Positions 1 to 10,983 of a DNA stretch of 64,000 nt are shown one piece after another. Every line of letters begins with the position of its first letter. Position 1 is the first letter of the stretch. The notes under the pieces were generated by a model. The model had not been told where the DNA came from. It made no database searches and worked only from the letters and a program-made list of their open reading frames with translations. Origin of the DNA: Triplophysa rosa (lineage: Eukaryota; Chordata; Actinopteri; Cypriniformes; Nemacheilidae); NCBI RefSeq assembly GCF_024868665.1, contig NC_079906.1:10612833-10676832 (forward strand), written 5' to 3'. The position numbers and the translations under genes were made by a program.

Positions 1-986
1 CAGACCTCATGGTGTCGGTGCTGGTACTACCCATGGCGGCCCTGTATCAGGTTTTGAACATATGGACACTTGGACAGGAGATATGCGACCTGTTCATATC
101 TCTAGACGTGTTGTGCTGCACATCTTCCATTCTGCACCTGTGCGCAATTGCTTTGGACAGGTACTGGGCGATCACTGATCCCATAGACTACGTGAATAAA
201 AGGACCCCCAGAAGAGCGGCTATCTTGATCAGCCTCACCTGGCTTATAGGATTTTCCATTTCAATTCCGCCAATGTTGGGTTGGAGGAAGCCGGAGGACC
301 GGGCAGATCCCAACGCGTGCACAATCAGCCAAGACCACGGTTACACCATCTATTCAACTTTTGGAGCTTTTTACATCCCGCTCATTCTTATGTTGGTACT
401 CTACGGCAGGATATTCAGAGCGGCGAGGTTTCGAATTAGGAAAACGGTAAAGAAAACTGAGAAAGTATCGGATAAATGCCTAAGCGTGTCTCCGGCGTTG
501 TTTCCGAGGAGGGCGAACGGCGAGGTGAGCAAAACCTGGAGACGAAGCGTGGAGCCACAGCCCTGCGTGTGCGTAAACGGAGCGCTGAAACACGCGGAGG
601 ACGCAGAATCGTTCGAGATCACAGAAGTCCAAAGCGTCTCCAGAAACCACCTTGCCCTGCCAAACAACCCACAGACCTGCTTCGAGAACAGACACGAAAA
701 AAACACGGAAGCGAAGCGCAAAGTGGCTCTGGCAAGAGAGCGCAAAACGGTCAAGACTCTGGGGATCATTATGGGCACGTTCATTTTCTGCTGGCTGCCT
801 TTTTTCATAGTGGCGCTTGTTTTGCCTTTCTGTAAAGACTGTTTTATGCCGGAGTGGTTGAGGGCAGTCATTAACTGGCTCGGATACTCCAACTCACTGT
901 TGAATCCCATCATATACGCGTACTTCAATAAAGACTTTCAAAATGCATTTAAGAAAATTTTGAAATGCAAATGTATTAGACAGTGA
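1..986 (+). CDS. htr1a: 5-hydroxytryptamine (serotonin) receptor 1A, 3' part of a single-exon gene
   Basis: Rhodopsin-family GPCR that binds serotonin at the plasma membrane and couples to Gi/o to inhibit adenylate cyclase. The reading frame enters at base 3 with Asp of TM2 (the D2.50 position); everything upstream (N-terminus, TM1, start of TM2) lies outside the window. Visible landmarks, in order: the aminergic Asp of TM3 in ISLDVLCC (codon at 105-107, equivalent to human D116), DRY at 156-164, TM5 around [10 protein letters not shown], a polar third intracellular loop between FRIRKTVKK and [12 protein letters not shown]6 CWLPFF, TM7 NPIIYAYF, and a stop at 984-986. The frame is uninterrupted, as expected for this intronless gene. 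By alignment to human numbering the full protein would be about 408 residues. Oddities: Ile replaces the usual Lys before WTLG in extracellular loop 1, and the tail ends KCKCIRQ where human has KCKFCRQ. Paralogue (htr1aa or htr1ab) cannot be assigned. Confidence 0.96.
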   Translation, partial: DLMVSVLVLPMAALYQVLNIWTLGQEICDLFISLDVLCCTSSILHLCAIALDRYWAITDPIDYVNKRTPRRAAILISLTWLIGFSISIPPMLGWRKPEDRADPNACTISQDHGYTIYSTFGAFYIPLILMLVLYGRIFRAARFRIRKTVKKTEKVSDKCLSVSPALFPRRANGEVSKTWRRSVEPQPCVCVNGALKHAEDAESFEITEVQSVSRNHLALPNNPQTCFENRHEKNTEAKRKVALARERKTVKTLGIIMGTFIFCWLPFFIVALVLPFCKDCFMPEWLRAVINWLGYSNSLLNPIIYAYFNKDFQNAFKKILKCKCIRQ

Positions 987-1290
987 ACTCTGAGGAACTG
1001 CGTCATCTCATCAAAAGTTGTTTTTTGAACAATGCTATTTAATGGATGCTGATACTGTTAAATGACTGATCAGTTCCATTCATTTGAAGGGACATAAAAG
1101 GCAGAACCGCACAAGAAGAGGTAGAGCTTGGTCCTTCTGTGTATGTTTATCTGTGAAGTTTTTTGCTTCCTCCATAAACTGTGCATATAGCCTACCACTG
1201 GATGGATTCAGATGAAAGACAAGGACTGTCAGACCACAATTATAAGTGAAATCTGCGTTGTTGCATTCAACAATAAAGTCCTTAATAAAA
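987..1290 (+). other. htr1a: htr1a 3' UTR (inferred)
   Basis: Sequence immediately after the htr1a stop, with no repeat recognised in it. It ends at two closely spaced canonical AATAAA hexamers (1272-1277 and 1284-1289), about 285-305 bp past the stop. The 3' end is inferred from these signals only. Confidence 0.55.
1272..1289 (+). promoter_or_regulatory. Tandem polyadenylation signals for htr1a
   Basis: AATAAA at 1272-1277 and again at 1284-1289, followed by T-rich sequence around 1300-1317 that could serve as a downstream element. They are the first canonical signals after the htr1a stop codon. Confidence 0.5.
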
Positions 1291-2385
1291 CCAGTCTGGT
1301 TTCTCTATATTATTATTGAAGCCCAGAGTAAGGCACCTTTCTCGCAATGAGCAGTGTGTGGGATTTGAAGTGCACACATATCAAGGCCCAGCAGATAATT
1401 TGTGTAGACAATGTAATGCAATTATTCCTGTTCCTTCTGTTTTTTAGCAGTTTTATTACATTAGAGTGACCTTGAAATAAAAAAGAAATATATAGATCAC
1501 ACAAAATGGATTGTATCTGAATCACTTTAGTTATGGACTTAAAAAGGTACGGCTCACAGTGTCATTGCAAGGAAATGAAATTCTAAGTCATGTGTTTACA
1601 GATTTCTGTGATGATTTCTAAACCACGCTGGATCAGTTGTCAAAGTTAAAATGGCATGAAACGATTATGGTTTGAATCAAACTTGTGTGGTTAGCTGTTT
1701 GCCGACAAATCTAATTTACTTCAAGTGATTAAAATAAAAACAATATTTCAAAGTAAAGCAATACAAAGTTAAAGTTTTGCACTTTAAAAAGACGTGACAG
1801 TTGGTATCAGAGCTGTGGAGAGCACACAATGATTAGTTTGCCTCAGGCACAGCTAGACCAATACCCATGGGCCCTCTGTACCTCTGATAGTGTAGTCATG
1901 CCACGCTCCATCACACCAGCATCTTAAGACCCTTAAATCTGTAAGTCCAAAAGCAAAGCAATTGTGATTAAAAATGAAAACTCCTCAGTGGATTCTGAAA
2001 TGGTTTGAAGTCTAATACCCTCGATCAATTCTGTGACAAATAACAGCTATCGATATGGACTTCCTCGCTAATATCTCGGTTGGAATCTCTTCATTTCAAC
2101 TTCTTCACCAGTGACATTTCGTGTTCAGTGGTCACATGCACAACGTGATAGGAAATGCAACGATGCAAAAAAGTTACTATTACTGTACATCCTAAAGCTC
2201 TGCCCACACAGAACCTTGGCAAAATGAAAATGTAAAAAAAGATAAATGGAAGAGCTAGTACTTAATGTAATGTTTATGATTTGTTATTTCATCCTACATT
2301 TGAAAACGTGCCTGTTCACTAGCATAACGCCATTTGCTAAGAAAGCTGACACCGTTGATAACCTGACAATGGATATTGTGAATGA
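1291..2385. other. Intergenic, nothing recognised
   Basis: AT-rich single-copy-looking sequence between the htr1a 3' UTR and the first SINE. Only short random open frames are present; no inverted repeat, domain or RNA gene was recognised. Confidence 0.5.
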
Positions 2386-2386
2386 C

Positions 2387-2550
2387 GTTTACATTTACAT
2401 TAATGCATTTGGCAGACGCTTTTATCCAAAGCAACTTACATTGCATTGCATTGTACTATACGTTTGTTCCTAACTATGTGCAATCCCCTGGGATCGAACC
2501 CATGACCTTGGCTTTGCTAGCGCCATGCTCTAACCACTGAGCCACAGGAA
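2387..2550 (-). repeat. tRNA-derived SINE
   Basis: Read on the minus strand it begins with a tRNA-like head (A-box-like GTGGCTCAGTGGTTAGAG near 2530-2547, B-box-like GGTTCGATCCC near 2490-2501) and runs into a tail rich in the AAATGTAAATG motif (2387-2410) preceded by the conserved GCTTTGGATAAAAGCGTCTG-type core. This layout is that of teleost tRNA-derived SINEs with a LINE-related 3' tail. It is not a functional tRNA gene: there is no acceptor-stem pairing. Confidence 0.75.
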
Positions 2551-3239
2551 AGCTGGAATGAATACAAAGCACTCTGGGTAATATCCGCTATGGGAGTGAA
2601 AAAATTTGCTGACTCACTCCTTTAATCCACCATCGCTGGTTAAAGGGACCATGAACTCATTTCACTTATTTTCACTTGTGTATTTTTTTTAAATGGTCCA
2701 TCACCAAGACAGTAGTCTTGCCCCCGTGTCAGAGTTATAAATTGCCAGCGACTAACTTGATGAGACCATAAGGAACAGGCACAGTATGAATTCCTTCCCT
2801 CCCTCGTGCAATTGAGTAAATGAAAACGGCCCTGAGGGACGATCGCAAGGTCATTTTAACCTGTGTAACTATTCGTGAGTCGAAATGGTGAGAGAAAAGA
2901 GAGTGTCTGATCACTCTCTAGACAGCTAGCGTTTTAAAATTTCTGTTAGTCACACTTGACGTTTGCTTTAGAACAGTGAGAAGAGTTAAAACCGCATAGG
3001 TTCTGTCAGAACAAAGTGATATATTGCATCACTGCAAAGACTCGTGAACCATGATTTCTAAGCACTTAAAGCAGTGAAAGTTTCTTTCCTTGCTGGAAAG
3101 CATGAGATCAAAAGCATGTGGGAAATTAATTCAGCATCAAAGACAGATCTGGTGCTGCCTTGGTTTCGTGTTAATGAAATCGGTGCGGCCTGAAACTTAC
3201 ACATTGCACAACAAACTATAATTTATTTTATTGTAAATA
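2551..3239. other. Intergenic, nothing recognised
   Basis: Unique-looking sequence between the SINE and the Tc1-type repeat end. No domain, palindrome or RNA gene seen. Confidence 0.4.
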
Positions 3240-3291
3240 CAGTGCTTAACAAACTATTAGACCACCTGTCATAATAAAAACACAAATATTT
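3240..3291 (+). repeat. Tc1/mariner-type element end, split by later insertions
   Basis: Starts CAGTGCTTAACAAAC directly after TA, then ATTAGACCACCTGTC. The same ATTAGACCACCTGTC lies on the minus strand near 42392-42410. In that second copy it is followed about 45 bp later by AAAGTGAAACAACTAAATAG, which here is found only at 6297-6315, beyond two inserted elements. I infer one old element with pieces at 3240-3291 and about 6225-6400. Family inferred from the TA-CAGTGC end. Confidence 0.5.
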
Positions 3292-4075
3292 AAAGATCGG
3301 GTAACATGCTATGTCATGCATTCTGACTTCTTTACACTTTTGAACGTGCTGGCTTCTCATGCTTAACATGGTCAATTTGTTAAAAAACGAGTTCGACATA
3401 TGACGTAGTATTGCTGTGCTTGATACACTCCCCCAGCACTCCAACTTGTTTCGGAAAGTTTTTTATAAGTCTGGTTCCCTGTTTAGTAACAGGGATCCTA
3501 TTACTTTTATTGGGCAATTCTCCTGGAAAAGCACGCCCACGGCAAGGTGAAAGAAATAGCCCACCCACGTTTCAACCGACGAGTGGAAAACCCACTTATC
3601 AAGATTGGCTGCGTTGCATCAAGATTGGCTGCACTGTTGGGCTGCAGCTGCAGCTCGTTACTCTTGCGATAGTGAGAGAAGTTGAGGTCTGTTTGTTTGT
3701 TCACAGCATTTCAGTGATGGATGTTATATAAACGGTGGATATGAGGCTGGATTTGGAGATCGTTTGAAACTGATAGATGGCGCGGTCCCAGGGCCAAAAG
3801 ATGCCGGACATGAACTGCACGCGATAAGTCAAACTAAGTCACATGTCTGTATTTTGTTGGCAATCGACCTATAATGTAAAAACATGAAGGAATTAATGCG
3901 ATGATGTGTTGTGTGTTCGTGTTGTAGTTCCGTCCCACTGCCTGCCCCCAGCAGCTCGTGTTTTTCCGGAAATAATCGTACAGCTGTATCTCCGTTTATA
4001 AATATTGATCAACCTAAATATTCTTTGAAGATACGACGTATGCAGTACTACTGTATAGGTACTCAAGATTAATAT
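3292..4075 (+). repeat. Dispersed repeat copy A (pairs with 57035-57495)
   Basis: Begins TTTAAAGATCGGGTAACATGC and shares long blocks with the reverse complement of 57035-57495: the GTCATGCATTCTGACTT block, GATACACTCCCCCAGCA, TTTCGGAAAGTTTTTT, GGGCAATTCTCCTGGAAAAG, tandem copies of ATCAAGATTGGCTGCG (two here, three in the other copy) and GAAATAATCGTACAGCTGTA. Copy A has about 300 bp between the tandem motif and the last block that copy B lacks. It appears to be a non-autonomous DNA element. The 106-codon open frame at 3411-3731 lies inside it and has no recognisable domain. Confidence 0.65.
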
Positions 4076-4103
4076 GAGATTGGCAGAAACTGTGTGTGTT
4101 GCC

Positions 4104-6212
4104 CAGGGCCGGACTTAGGAGGATGGGGGCCCCTGGGCTTGAGTTGTTTTCGGGGCCCACGTACCATTTAAAATCATGTGTTTGTTAGCATTAGTAAATG
4201 TTTTTTTTCTCCAATGACTAACAATGACACTTGTTCATTGGTTTACACGTTTATAATGCTTGTTTTGACAGTGGGAGCCACAAGTGGTACGTTTATAGCG
4301 TGTAGGAAGTTTCAAACATACTTAAATGTAAAATCCAATCAACATTAATAATCAACATTACAATATCAAGGGGACTAATATAGTTTTTGACATAATCATA
4401 CAGCCCTACCATTATGTATTTTAAAATTAAAATTAAATTTATTGATCCATAATAAGAAAACTACTAAAAAGGATCAAATGTGTGTGTTCTCCCTGTATTT
4501 CTGGAGGATGTTGAGAGCTTATACGTCTTGGATCTCAAATTTGAGAACACCTGCATTAACATGAAACCAACAATGAGCAATACAGTTGTCAGCATTTATT
4601 AATCTTGTTTATTGTTAGTTAATGCCAAATACAAATGTTCATGTTAGTTCAGGTGCATGTTTTTAAAAATATTAGTAAATACTGAAAATAAAGATTAACA
4701 AATGCAGACATGTAATCTAATGCTTAACTAATGTTAATTAATGCAACGGTGTAAAGTGTTAAAAATATATTAGTATTCTATTGCAATTCCATCAGTAAAG
4801 CATATGACAGATCTATGAGTTTGAAATGCACATTAAAATTGTATTCATATAATGAGATGAAACGTCTTATTATGGCTTAAATAGTTTCATAATAATGAGA
4901 TGAGTCCATAGTTTTGTAAAGTCTAGTTAACTGAGGTTGTGCAGGGCAAATAGGGCACCCCTCTGTTATAAATCGTTTTAAATCTTTTAATTACTTTATG
5001 TCTAACATAACATCATTTTCATGTCAAATTCTTAAATGTAAATCTAAGAGACTGTTTATAATGCAGCTCACATGCCATGAATCCATGAATGGTATATCTG
5101 CAAGGTATCATCTTAATTTAGCATTTACATTTTGCCAGAGATCTCAACGTCAGACATGAAATAACTATCTAAACGCAGTTTGAAAAAGAACGAGCAGTTT
5201 GTCCCTTCACGCGTCCCGTAGTTCGGTTGTTTTAACTTTGTTTATTAGTTAGCAGAATGTTTTCATTTTTTATTTACATGGATGGATTTAACAGTGTTTG
5301 CATATTATTTACAAGAACCGCTTATGGCCACATAACGGGAAATATTAGAAATAAACTCTATATTACCTGTTTTTATTCAGAGATGTCTGCAGAACACAAC
5401 ACTTTTCATAACACGTTTTTTGTAAAAGCAAAGAAAGTGTAACAACAACAACAGCTAGTAGACTCTACTGCATCTACCTGTGGATGAACCGATCTGTCGT
5501 GTTCAGTGAGCGGACACAGACTGTGAGGAGAGAGCGTCAAACGGATAACGCGGAGTGGAATCATATAGCGGTGTATTCAGAGACAGTTTTTCGCGGGGAT
5601 GTGAATCCTCTCTACTCTACTTCGGCTACCGTTCAATTTCGCCTACCAAAGGCGGGCGCCAGCGTGTGAACGCGTTCCGGCTCACGTCGGTCCGCGAGTT
5701 TCAAAGGAGAAATAACTGAAATAAAACCGGAGGGTGGCGGCCTGGCGGGAGATGGTGACAGGTATGCTCTGGATTCTCTGCCTAAAGATCAAGGTGTGGT
5801 GCCATGGGTGTAAAGAATCATTATTTTCTAAATGCTGTTCTTTCGCGTTCTTGTCTCTCAGTTTTTGGTTTTCTTTAAGCGCGGCACTGCGATTGCTCTT
5901 GTCAGCCATTAGAACAAGCGTCTTAATGAGCAGACAGGTTTCAACTGCGGTAAACGTAACGGATAGAATCCACAAATGACCAATCAGGAAACGCCAACAT
6001 GACTGACGGAACGATTAGCCAATTAAACGACATCATTCCTTACATAAGGCAGTGCTATTGAACATTGGTAGGCCAATGCACAAAGTTTAAATGAAAAATA
6101 AAATGACTGGCATATAACTAAACAAATCAAATTAACGACAGCAGGCGGGCCCCCTGAAGGGCGGGGCCCCTGGGCTGGAGCCCAGTCAAGGCCAATGGTA
6201 AGTCCGGCCTTG
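4104..6212. mobile_element. hAT-like element, about 2.1 kb, probably non-autonomous
   Basis: Flanked by an exact 8-bp duplication GTGTTGCC (4096-4103 and 6213-6220). Ends are inverted: CAGGGCCGGACTTAG on the left and, reverse-complemented, CAAGGCCGGACTTAC on the right, followed on both sides by GGGGCCCC-rich subterminal DNA. The CA start and 8-bp duplication are hallmarks of the hAT superfamily. No long transposase frame remains. A minus-strand stretch beginning at Met 5909 (MADKSNRSAALKENQKLRDK) resembles the lysine-rich start of hAT/ZMYM1-like proteins and may be the relic of a first exon; this is tentative. It sits inside the split Tc1-type repeat. Confidence 0.8.
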
Positions 6213-6224
6213 GTGTTGCCCGAT

Positions 6225-6480
6225 CTTTAAGCAATCTGACAAAAATTGGTTTAAAACTAAAAATTTGTAATAGATTGTTTATTAGCCAAATAGAAAAGTG
6301 AAACAACTAAATAGGCATTATTCATGTTTTGTTGCCAAATTTGAGCCAGCACATTTAACTTCTCTCACAAGTCAGAAATTAATCGAGTGTAGCATTCCAC
6401 CTTAAAAACTAGTTTTTCTATTAAGGACTACAAGTAAATTAATCTAATTGGGCGTCTGAATAAAATAATAAAGTGCTTTA
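6225..6480 (+). repeat. Continuation of the split Tc1-type repeat
   Basis: Contains GTGAAACAACTAAATAG and a block (about 6290-6390) whose reverse complement matches 42284-42400, including CTGACTTGT and TATTTAGTTGTTTCACTTT. It resumes the repeat begun at 3240 after the inserted elements. Confidence 0.45.
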
Positions 6481-6954
6481 CTCTTCAACTCTGCCTTTCT
6501 TGTAAAACAGTAAATTCATGGATGGCAACAAGAATTATATTTTTGCATTAGAAATACGTCTGTGATTTAAGAGCATTACGCATACTGGTGGATTACCCAT
6601 GACAGAAACATAAAAATGATTTTGGTAATCACCAATATTGTTAGTTTAGGGCAGCTTTTGCAGAAACATTACATTGGGTGGTGGTCTTATGAATTTCCTA
6701 AGTACTGTATTTTTCAAATAGGAGTAGGAAAAGGTTAATTGTAAAAAATCTTTTTGGGACCTTTTTTGTGATTTATTTTGTCTGGATTATTTCATCAGGA
6801 ATTAATACAGACTTTTTAAAGGCTACGTAAGAGAAAGACCATGACCTTAACACAAATCCACGCCAATGCTTGTGTTTAGTGAATCATTCATCACAGCCAC
6901 TTGAGAGCTTTTATATCAGTACTGGTTTTAGAGAAGGTAAAACCAAATGAGATT
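6481..6954. other. Intergenic, nothing recognised
   Basis: AT-rich sequence with no coding potential, inverted repeat or known repeat end that I could recognise. Confidence 0.4.
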
Positions 6955-7214
6955 TAAATGGATAGTTCACATAAAATTTAAATTTCTTAATAATTGGAAT
7001 ATGTCATTCCAAACCTGTATGACGTTCTCCTGCAGAATACAAAATAAGATATTTTGAAGAATGTTGGTAACTAAACAATAACGGTTCCCATTGACTTCCA
7101 CTGTATGGGCACGAAAGCATTTTATATCTTCTTTTGTGTTCCACAGAAGAAAGAGTCATATAAACGTTTTGAGCAATATGAAAGTGAATAAATAAGGATA
7201 AAGCTATCCCTTTG
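6955..7214. repeat. Angel-like palindromic MITE, copy 1
   Basis: Degraded long palindrome with the family hallmarks: GGATAGTTCAC at the left, TTGAAGAATGTTGGTAACTAAAC, CCCATTGACTTCCACTGTATGG at the centre, then the mirror arm CTTCTTTTGTGTTCCACAGAAGAAAG and AGCTATCCCTTT at the right. Non-coding. Confidence 0.75.
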
Positions 7215-8300
7215 AGGGATTAAGATGTCAAACTTTATTAAGAGAAACTTTAATATCTTTTACATAATTAAAAAGAAAGCAATATTGTCTGCGCAAAAAC
7301 ATAGTTTTAGTTCATGCTGGTTAGTTAAAATAAACATAAAATGATGCTTCACATTTCCCATAAGTGGGCATTATATGGTTGTCTGTTTGACTCCAGATAC
7401 AGCAGAAAAGAGGGTTTAAGGGCAAAATAACTCACAAGCCAATGACTAATGTGGTGACAGAAGTTAAAAGACGCCCGCTAAAATTACCCATCAACCTTAT
7501 TTTTGTTTCACATCCATCACTCAGTTCAAATCAATGGCTGGTACTGACAAATGATTTGAATGCACACTGTCTTCAGTATGGTAAGTGAATATCTCTCATC
7601 TTCTTCAAACGTCTTTGGAAACAACAAAATAATAGCAATTTAACATCTTGTTTACAACTTTAAAGAGACAGTTGGATGGACACAATAAATTCACTGTGTT
7701 ATTGGTCGTGAGTCATCTCTTAAGCCCCCACAGAAATGTTAGTGAAGTCAAACAGCACAGTCTGATTCCCACTGACTGACCGCAGGGCTTTTGTTTATTT
7801 CATAGTTTGATATAGCGTGACTCTCCCATCACCCTTATCTCAAATGAGTGTGTATTGACATAGCCGTGACATGTAATTAAAGTTTTAACAATGTTTGAAT
7901 ACAGCCTGACTTCAATATAATGCGAGACGGGTTTTCTCAACTGTTCTCTCTCTCCCTCTCCCTGTCAGCGCTGTTAGGTTCGTACAACTTCCCGTACTAC
8001 TGCTGTCTACATTCAATTCCATTAGCTTCCTTTCACACACTTGACCAAGCCGTTTGATTCAGCAGAAGGTCTTAGATGATGCTCATGCTGCTACTGGCAC
8101 ATTTCGCAACAAATTTCCTTAAATGCCCTGGAATTGCTCAAAGCTGATGCATCAGAATGTTAAAAGAGGGAAAATGTAAGACACGGAGGAGGAGGAGTGG
8201 CTGATTAACAATCATGACATGAAGATAGTTTGTTTGTTAGCTTGGGCTGTTATTGAGAGGTTAATGCGGTTACAATGAGACAGAATGTGCAAGAAAGATT

Positions 8301-8302
<2 letters not shown>
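7215..8302. other. Intergenic, no repeat recognised
   Basis: Mostly unique-looking DNA. The 8040-8290 part has balanced composition and lacks repeat signatures, so it is a weak candidate for conserved non-coding sequence downstream of htr1a; only cross-species alignment could show it. Confidence 0.3.

Positions 8303-8338
<36 letters not shown>
8303..8338. repeat. (GA)n microsatellite
   Basis: Nearly uninterrupted GA dinucleotide run of about 36 bp. Confidence 0.95.
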
Positions 8339-8340
<2 letters not shown>

Positions 8341-8507
8341 CTGAGCATGTTTGATCACTGTCTGCTGTGACCTCTAAGGGAATCGATAACTTTGTCATTG
8401 TATTGTTTCAGCGGTTACTGTAACAGAGAGTCACAATGCTGATCTGGTCCTGTATCAGCATTCTTGAATGGCTTTTGTCTAGTCAGATAAGAGAGCCGGA
8501 ATGAATT

Positions 8508-8763
8508 AAAAATAAAAATTCTGTTATTATTTATTCACCCTCGTGTTGTTTAAAATATGTATATGACTGTATTTTCTATGGAATGCAAAAGAAAGGTCTC
8601 AGTGGGTTTGTATCTATACAATGGAAGTAAATGGGGACCAGTGTTTTGATCAGTTCTTTAAAATATCCTCTTTTGTGTTACACAGAAGAAAAAGGTCATA
8701 CCGGTTTGGTGAGTATGACAGGTGAGTAAATCATTTTCAGTTTTAGGTGAACAATCAGTTTAA
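8508..8763. repeat. Angel-like palindromic MITE, copy 2
   Basis: Shows AAAAATTCTGTTATTATTTA, TTCACCCTCGTGTTGTT, central ATGGAAGTAAATGGGGACCA, CTCTTTTGTGTTACACAGAAG, and AGGTGAGTAAATCATTTTCA at the far end. Diverged from the other copies. Confidence 0.7.
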
Positions 8764-9456
8764 ACATTGAATATATGGCATAATAATCAAATCTAAAACA
8801 GTAATAATAATTATGATTGGAGGATAATTTGTAAAGGTATAAAATATTTTAACAATCCTTGTTAAACGATAAACAAATTGACAAAACAATGAAACGCCTC
8901 ATGAATCATAAATGAAAACATTCGTTTTTAATGAAGACGACTCATAAGAGAGATAAAGTTATGAATTCCATTAATTTTACTATAACCATATGTAAAACCC
9001 TTTTTTCTGAATTTACTATTTATGTGTTTAGGTAAATTATAATTTTGTGAAATACTAACAAATATTTCTCCCAAATATCAAATACAAATATTGTTTCTAT
9101 TTGCATGTATAGCTGGAGAAACAGGTCCAAATGCAACAAGTAACAGAAAAGATGCCCTGTATTTTTCAGACCTCAAAAACGGCAAAGAAAACGTTCATAT
9201 TCACTTTTAAGCAATACAACAGTAATATTTGTACATGTATTTAGAAAAAAAAATTAAATTATTTTTTACATGATAACACCGATTTTTGTCACAGTTTTCA
9301 TGTGTCTTGTCATGCTGTCAGTCTTTCACATTGCTGTTGGATGACTTTATGTCACCCCTGAGGTTTCATTTAGTTGAAATTCAACAGACACTGGACTGGA
9401 ATGACCACAATACATCTAGAAATGCCGATTAAATGGAAATTAGGAACGGTCTCTTT
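8764..9456. other. Intergenic, nothing recognised
   Basis: AT-rich sequence up to the hAT target duplication; no coding or repeat signal seen. Confidence 0.4.
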
Positions 9457-9689
9457 CAGGGGCGTCATGCACCTATTTTTTTTAAAGGGCCACAGTGTGC
9501 ACAACACAGAGAAACATGTCCTGTACGTACAAATACATACATTTAAAGCAATGTTATTGAGAACATCTCTTAAGCGTATTCAAAACATCGCACAAACCAT
9601 CTGATTGTAAAAAGAAAATTATGTACATTTTAAGGTAAAGTCTGGTGTATTTTGAGAACAAATATCTTGTATGCAATTTTGTGCTAGTA

Positions 9690-9937
9690 GTAAAAGAGTT
9701 ATTGTGTGGTACAGAGTACCACACTACAACCCATCACGCTCTCTAAGATCTCAAAACTCCAGACTTTTGATAACACCTAGAATAACTAAATCCACCAAAG
9801 GGGGTAGAGCTTTCTCATACGTAGCACCTAAACTCTGGAATAGCCTCCGCGATACTATTCGAGGGTCAGACACACTCTCCCAATTTAAATCTAGATTAAA
9901 GACACATCTTTTCAGCCAAGCATTCACTAACACATAG
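9690..9937 (+). pseudogene. LINE ORF2 C-terminal fragment
   Basis: About 82 codons, from VWYRVPHYNPSRSLRS to FSQAFTNT and a TAG stop. It covers only the conserved segment after the reverse-transcriptase domain; no catalytic residues are present. It is part of the truncated LINE and is not a host gene, despite its open frame. Confidence 0.8.
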
Positions 9938-10983
9938 CTAATGAACAGCAGCTACGCTAATTATTCTCTTTCTCTTTCTGCCCTCGCCTCGGGATGCCCA
10001 TCCCGAGGTAGGGAGAAATTCCGCCAGGCCCAGATGAACGTCATATGCCCATCCACAACTAGAGATTACGCCAGCTACATCGGAAAATCCCGTGCCATCC
10101 TCCTGCGAGAGCCTGCGGACTGACTGACCATCCAGCTCCATCCAAGGCAATTCCATCACCACCCAAGAAAAAGGCGACCACCTGGCCGGCCCAGCTCAGA
10201 CAATTCCATCCCCAACCGAGAGCAAAGACGGATTACCTGTCACATAAATGCTAAATTTACAATACTTGGTATATTTAATGCTAAACTTACATCACATGAC
10301 AGCAGTTTGAAGTTGTGGCTGCACTCAGTGACTTTGATTGGAGGTAGCTGGGTGGGTGTTGTAGGGAGTGGGGGGGCTTGTTGGTTGTGGTTCGGGGCGT
10401 TTCATTTGTTGGGACTGTGTGGGTCTGGTCTGGTTGGTCTTGTTTTGTGGTCGATGTCGGACAACAGAGGAATAAAGTTAATTATGCCATTACTACTTTT
10501 CCCTGGTTGTTCCTCTGTTGTCTGTTGTTGATCGCGGAATGGGACCGGGTTGGACCTGCACGGTTTCGGCGGGTGGGGCTTCCTGGGTCGCGGCTCGTGG
10601 GCTCTCCCTGTTCTTCGTGGACGTTGCTCGGTGGCTTTGGTCGGGGTCACTGATTGCAGCTATGACACGTCAGAGGAGATCTGGCCCTCCTGGCTGAGCC
10701 TGGTTTCTCCCAAGGTTTTTTTTCTCCATTATTCATCATTGGAGTTTGGGTTCCTCGCCACAGCAGAGCAGTGCAGTGTTGGCTTGCTCACCGGGAGACT
10801 GCATTTATTTATTTATTAGATATTATTTATTATAATGATCTTGCTTGGTCTATAAACACCATGCACTGTGCTGTGTTTTACCTTTCTGTGTTTTTCTTAT
10901 TTGCTCCTGTAAAGCTGCTTTGGAACAATGCACATTGTGAAAAGCGCTATATAAATAAAATTGAATTGAATTGAATTGAATTG
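9690..10983 (+). mobile_element. 5'-truncated L2/CR1-type LINE, 3' end
   Basis: The frame ending at 9937 encodes the C-terminal end of a LINE reverse-transcriptase protein: RSLRSQNSRLLITPRI, GGRAFSYVAPKLWNSL and FKSRLKTHLFSQAF are motifs found at the end of ORF2 in teleost L2/CR1-like elements. A long G/T-rich 3' UTR follows, closing with GTAAAGCTGCTTTGGAACAA, AAAGCGCTATATAAATAAA and a (TTGAA)n tail at 10961-10983. Such short tandem tails, rather than poly(A), are typical of the L2/CR1 group. 5' truncation before the polymerase domain makes it a dead copy. Exact family not determined. Confidence 0.85.

Noticed and set aside
476..835. 119-codon frame on the plus strand within htr1a
   Set aside because: Alternative-frame shadow over the third intracellular loop.
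401..928. 175-codon open frame on the minus strand across htr1a
   Set aside because: Antisense shadow of the conserved receptor coding sequence; no domain and no independent support.
2387..2550. Possible tRNA gene (A and B box-like motifs)
   Set aside because: Long non-tRNA tail and no cloverleaf acceptor pairing; it is a SINE head. The same applies to 16160-16437.
3411..3731. 106-codon open frame
   Set aside because: Lies inside a dispersed repeat whose other copy (57035-57495) does not keep the frame.
10307..10819. Overlapping G/W-rich open frames
   Set aside because: They lie in the GC/GT-rich 3' UTR of the truncated LINE.
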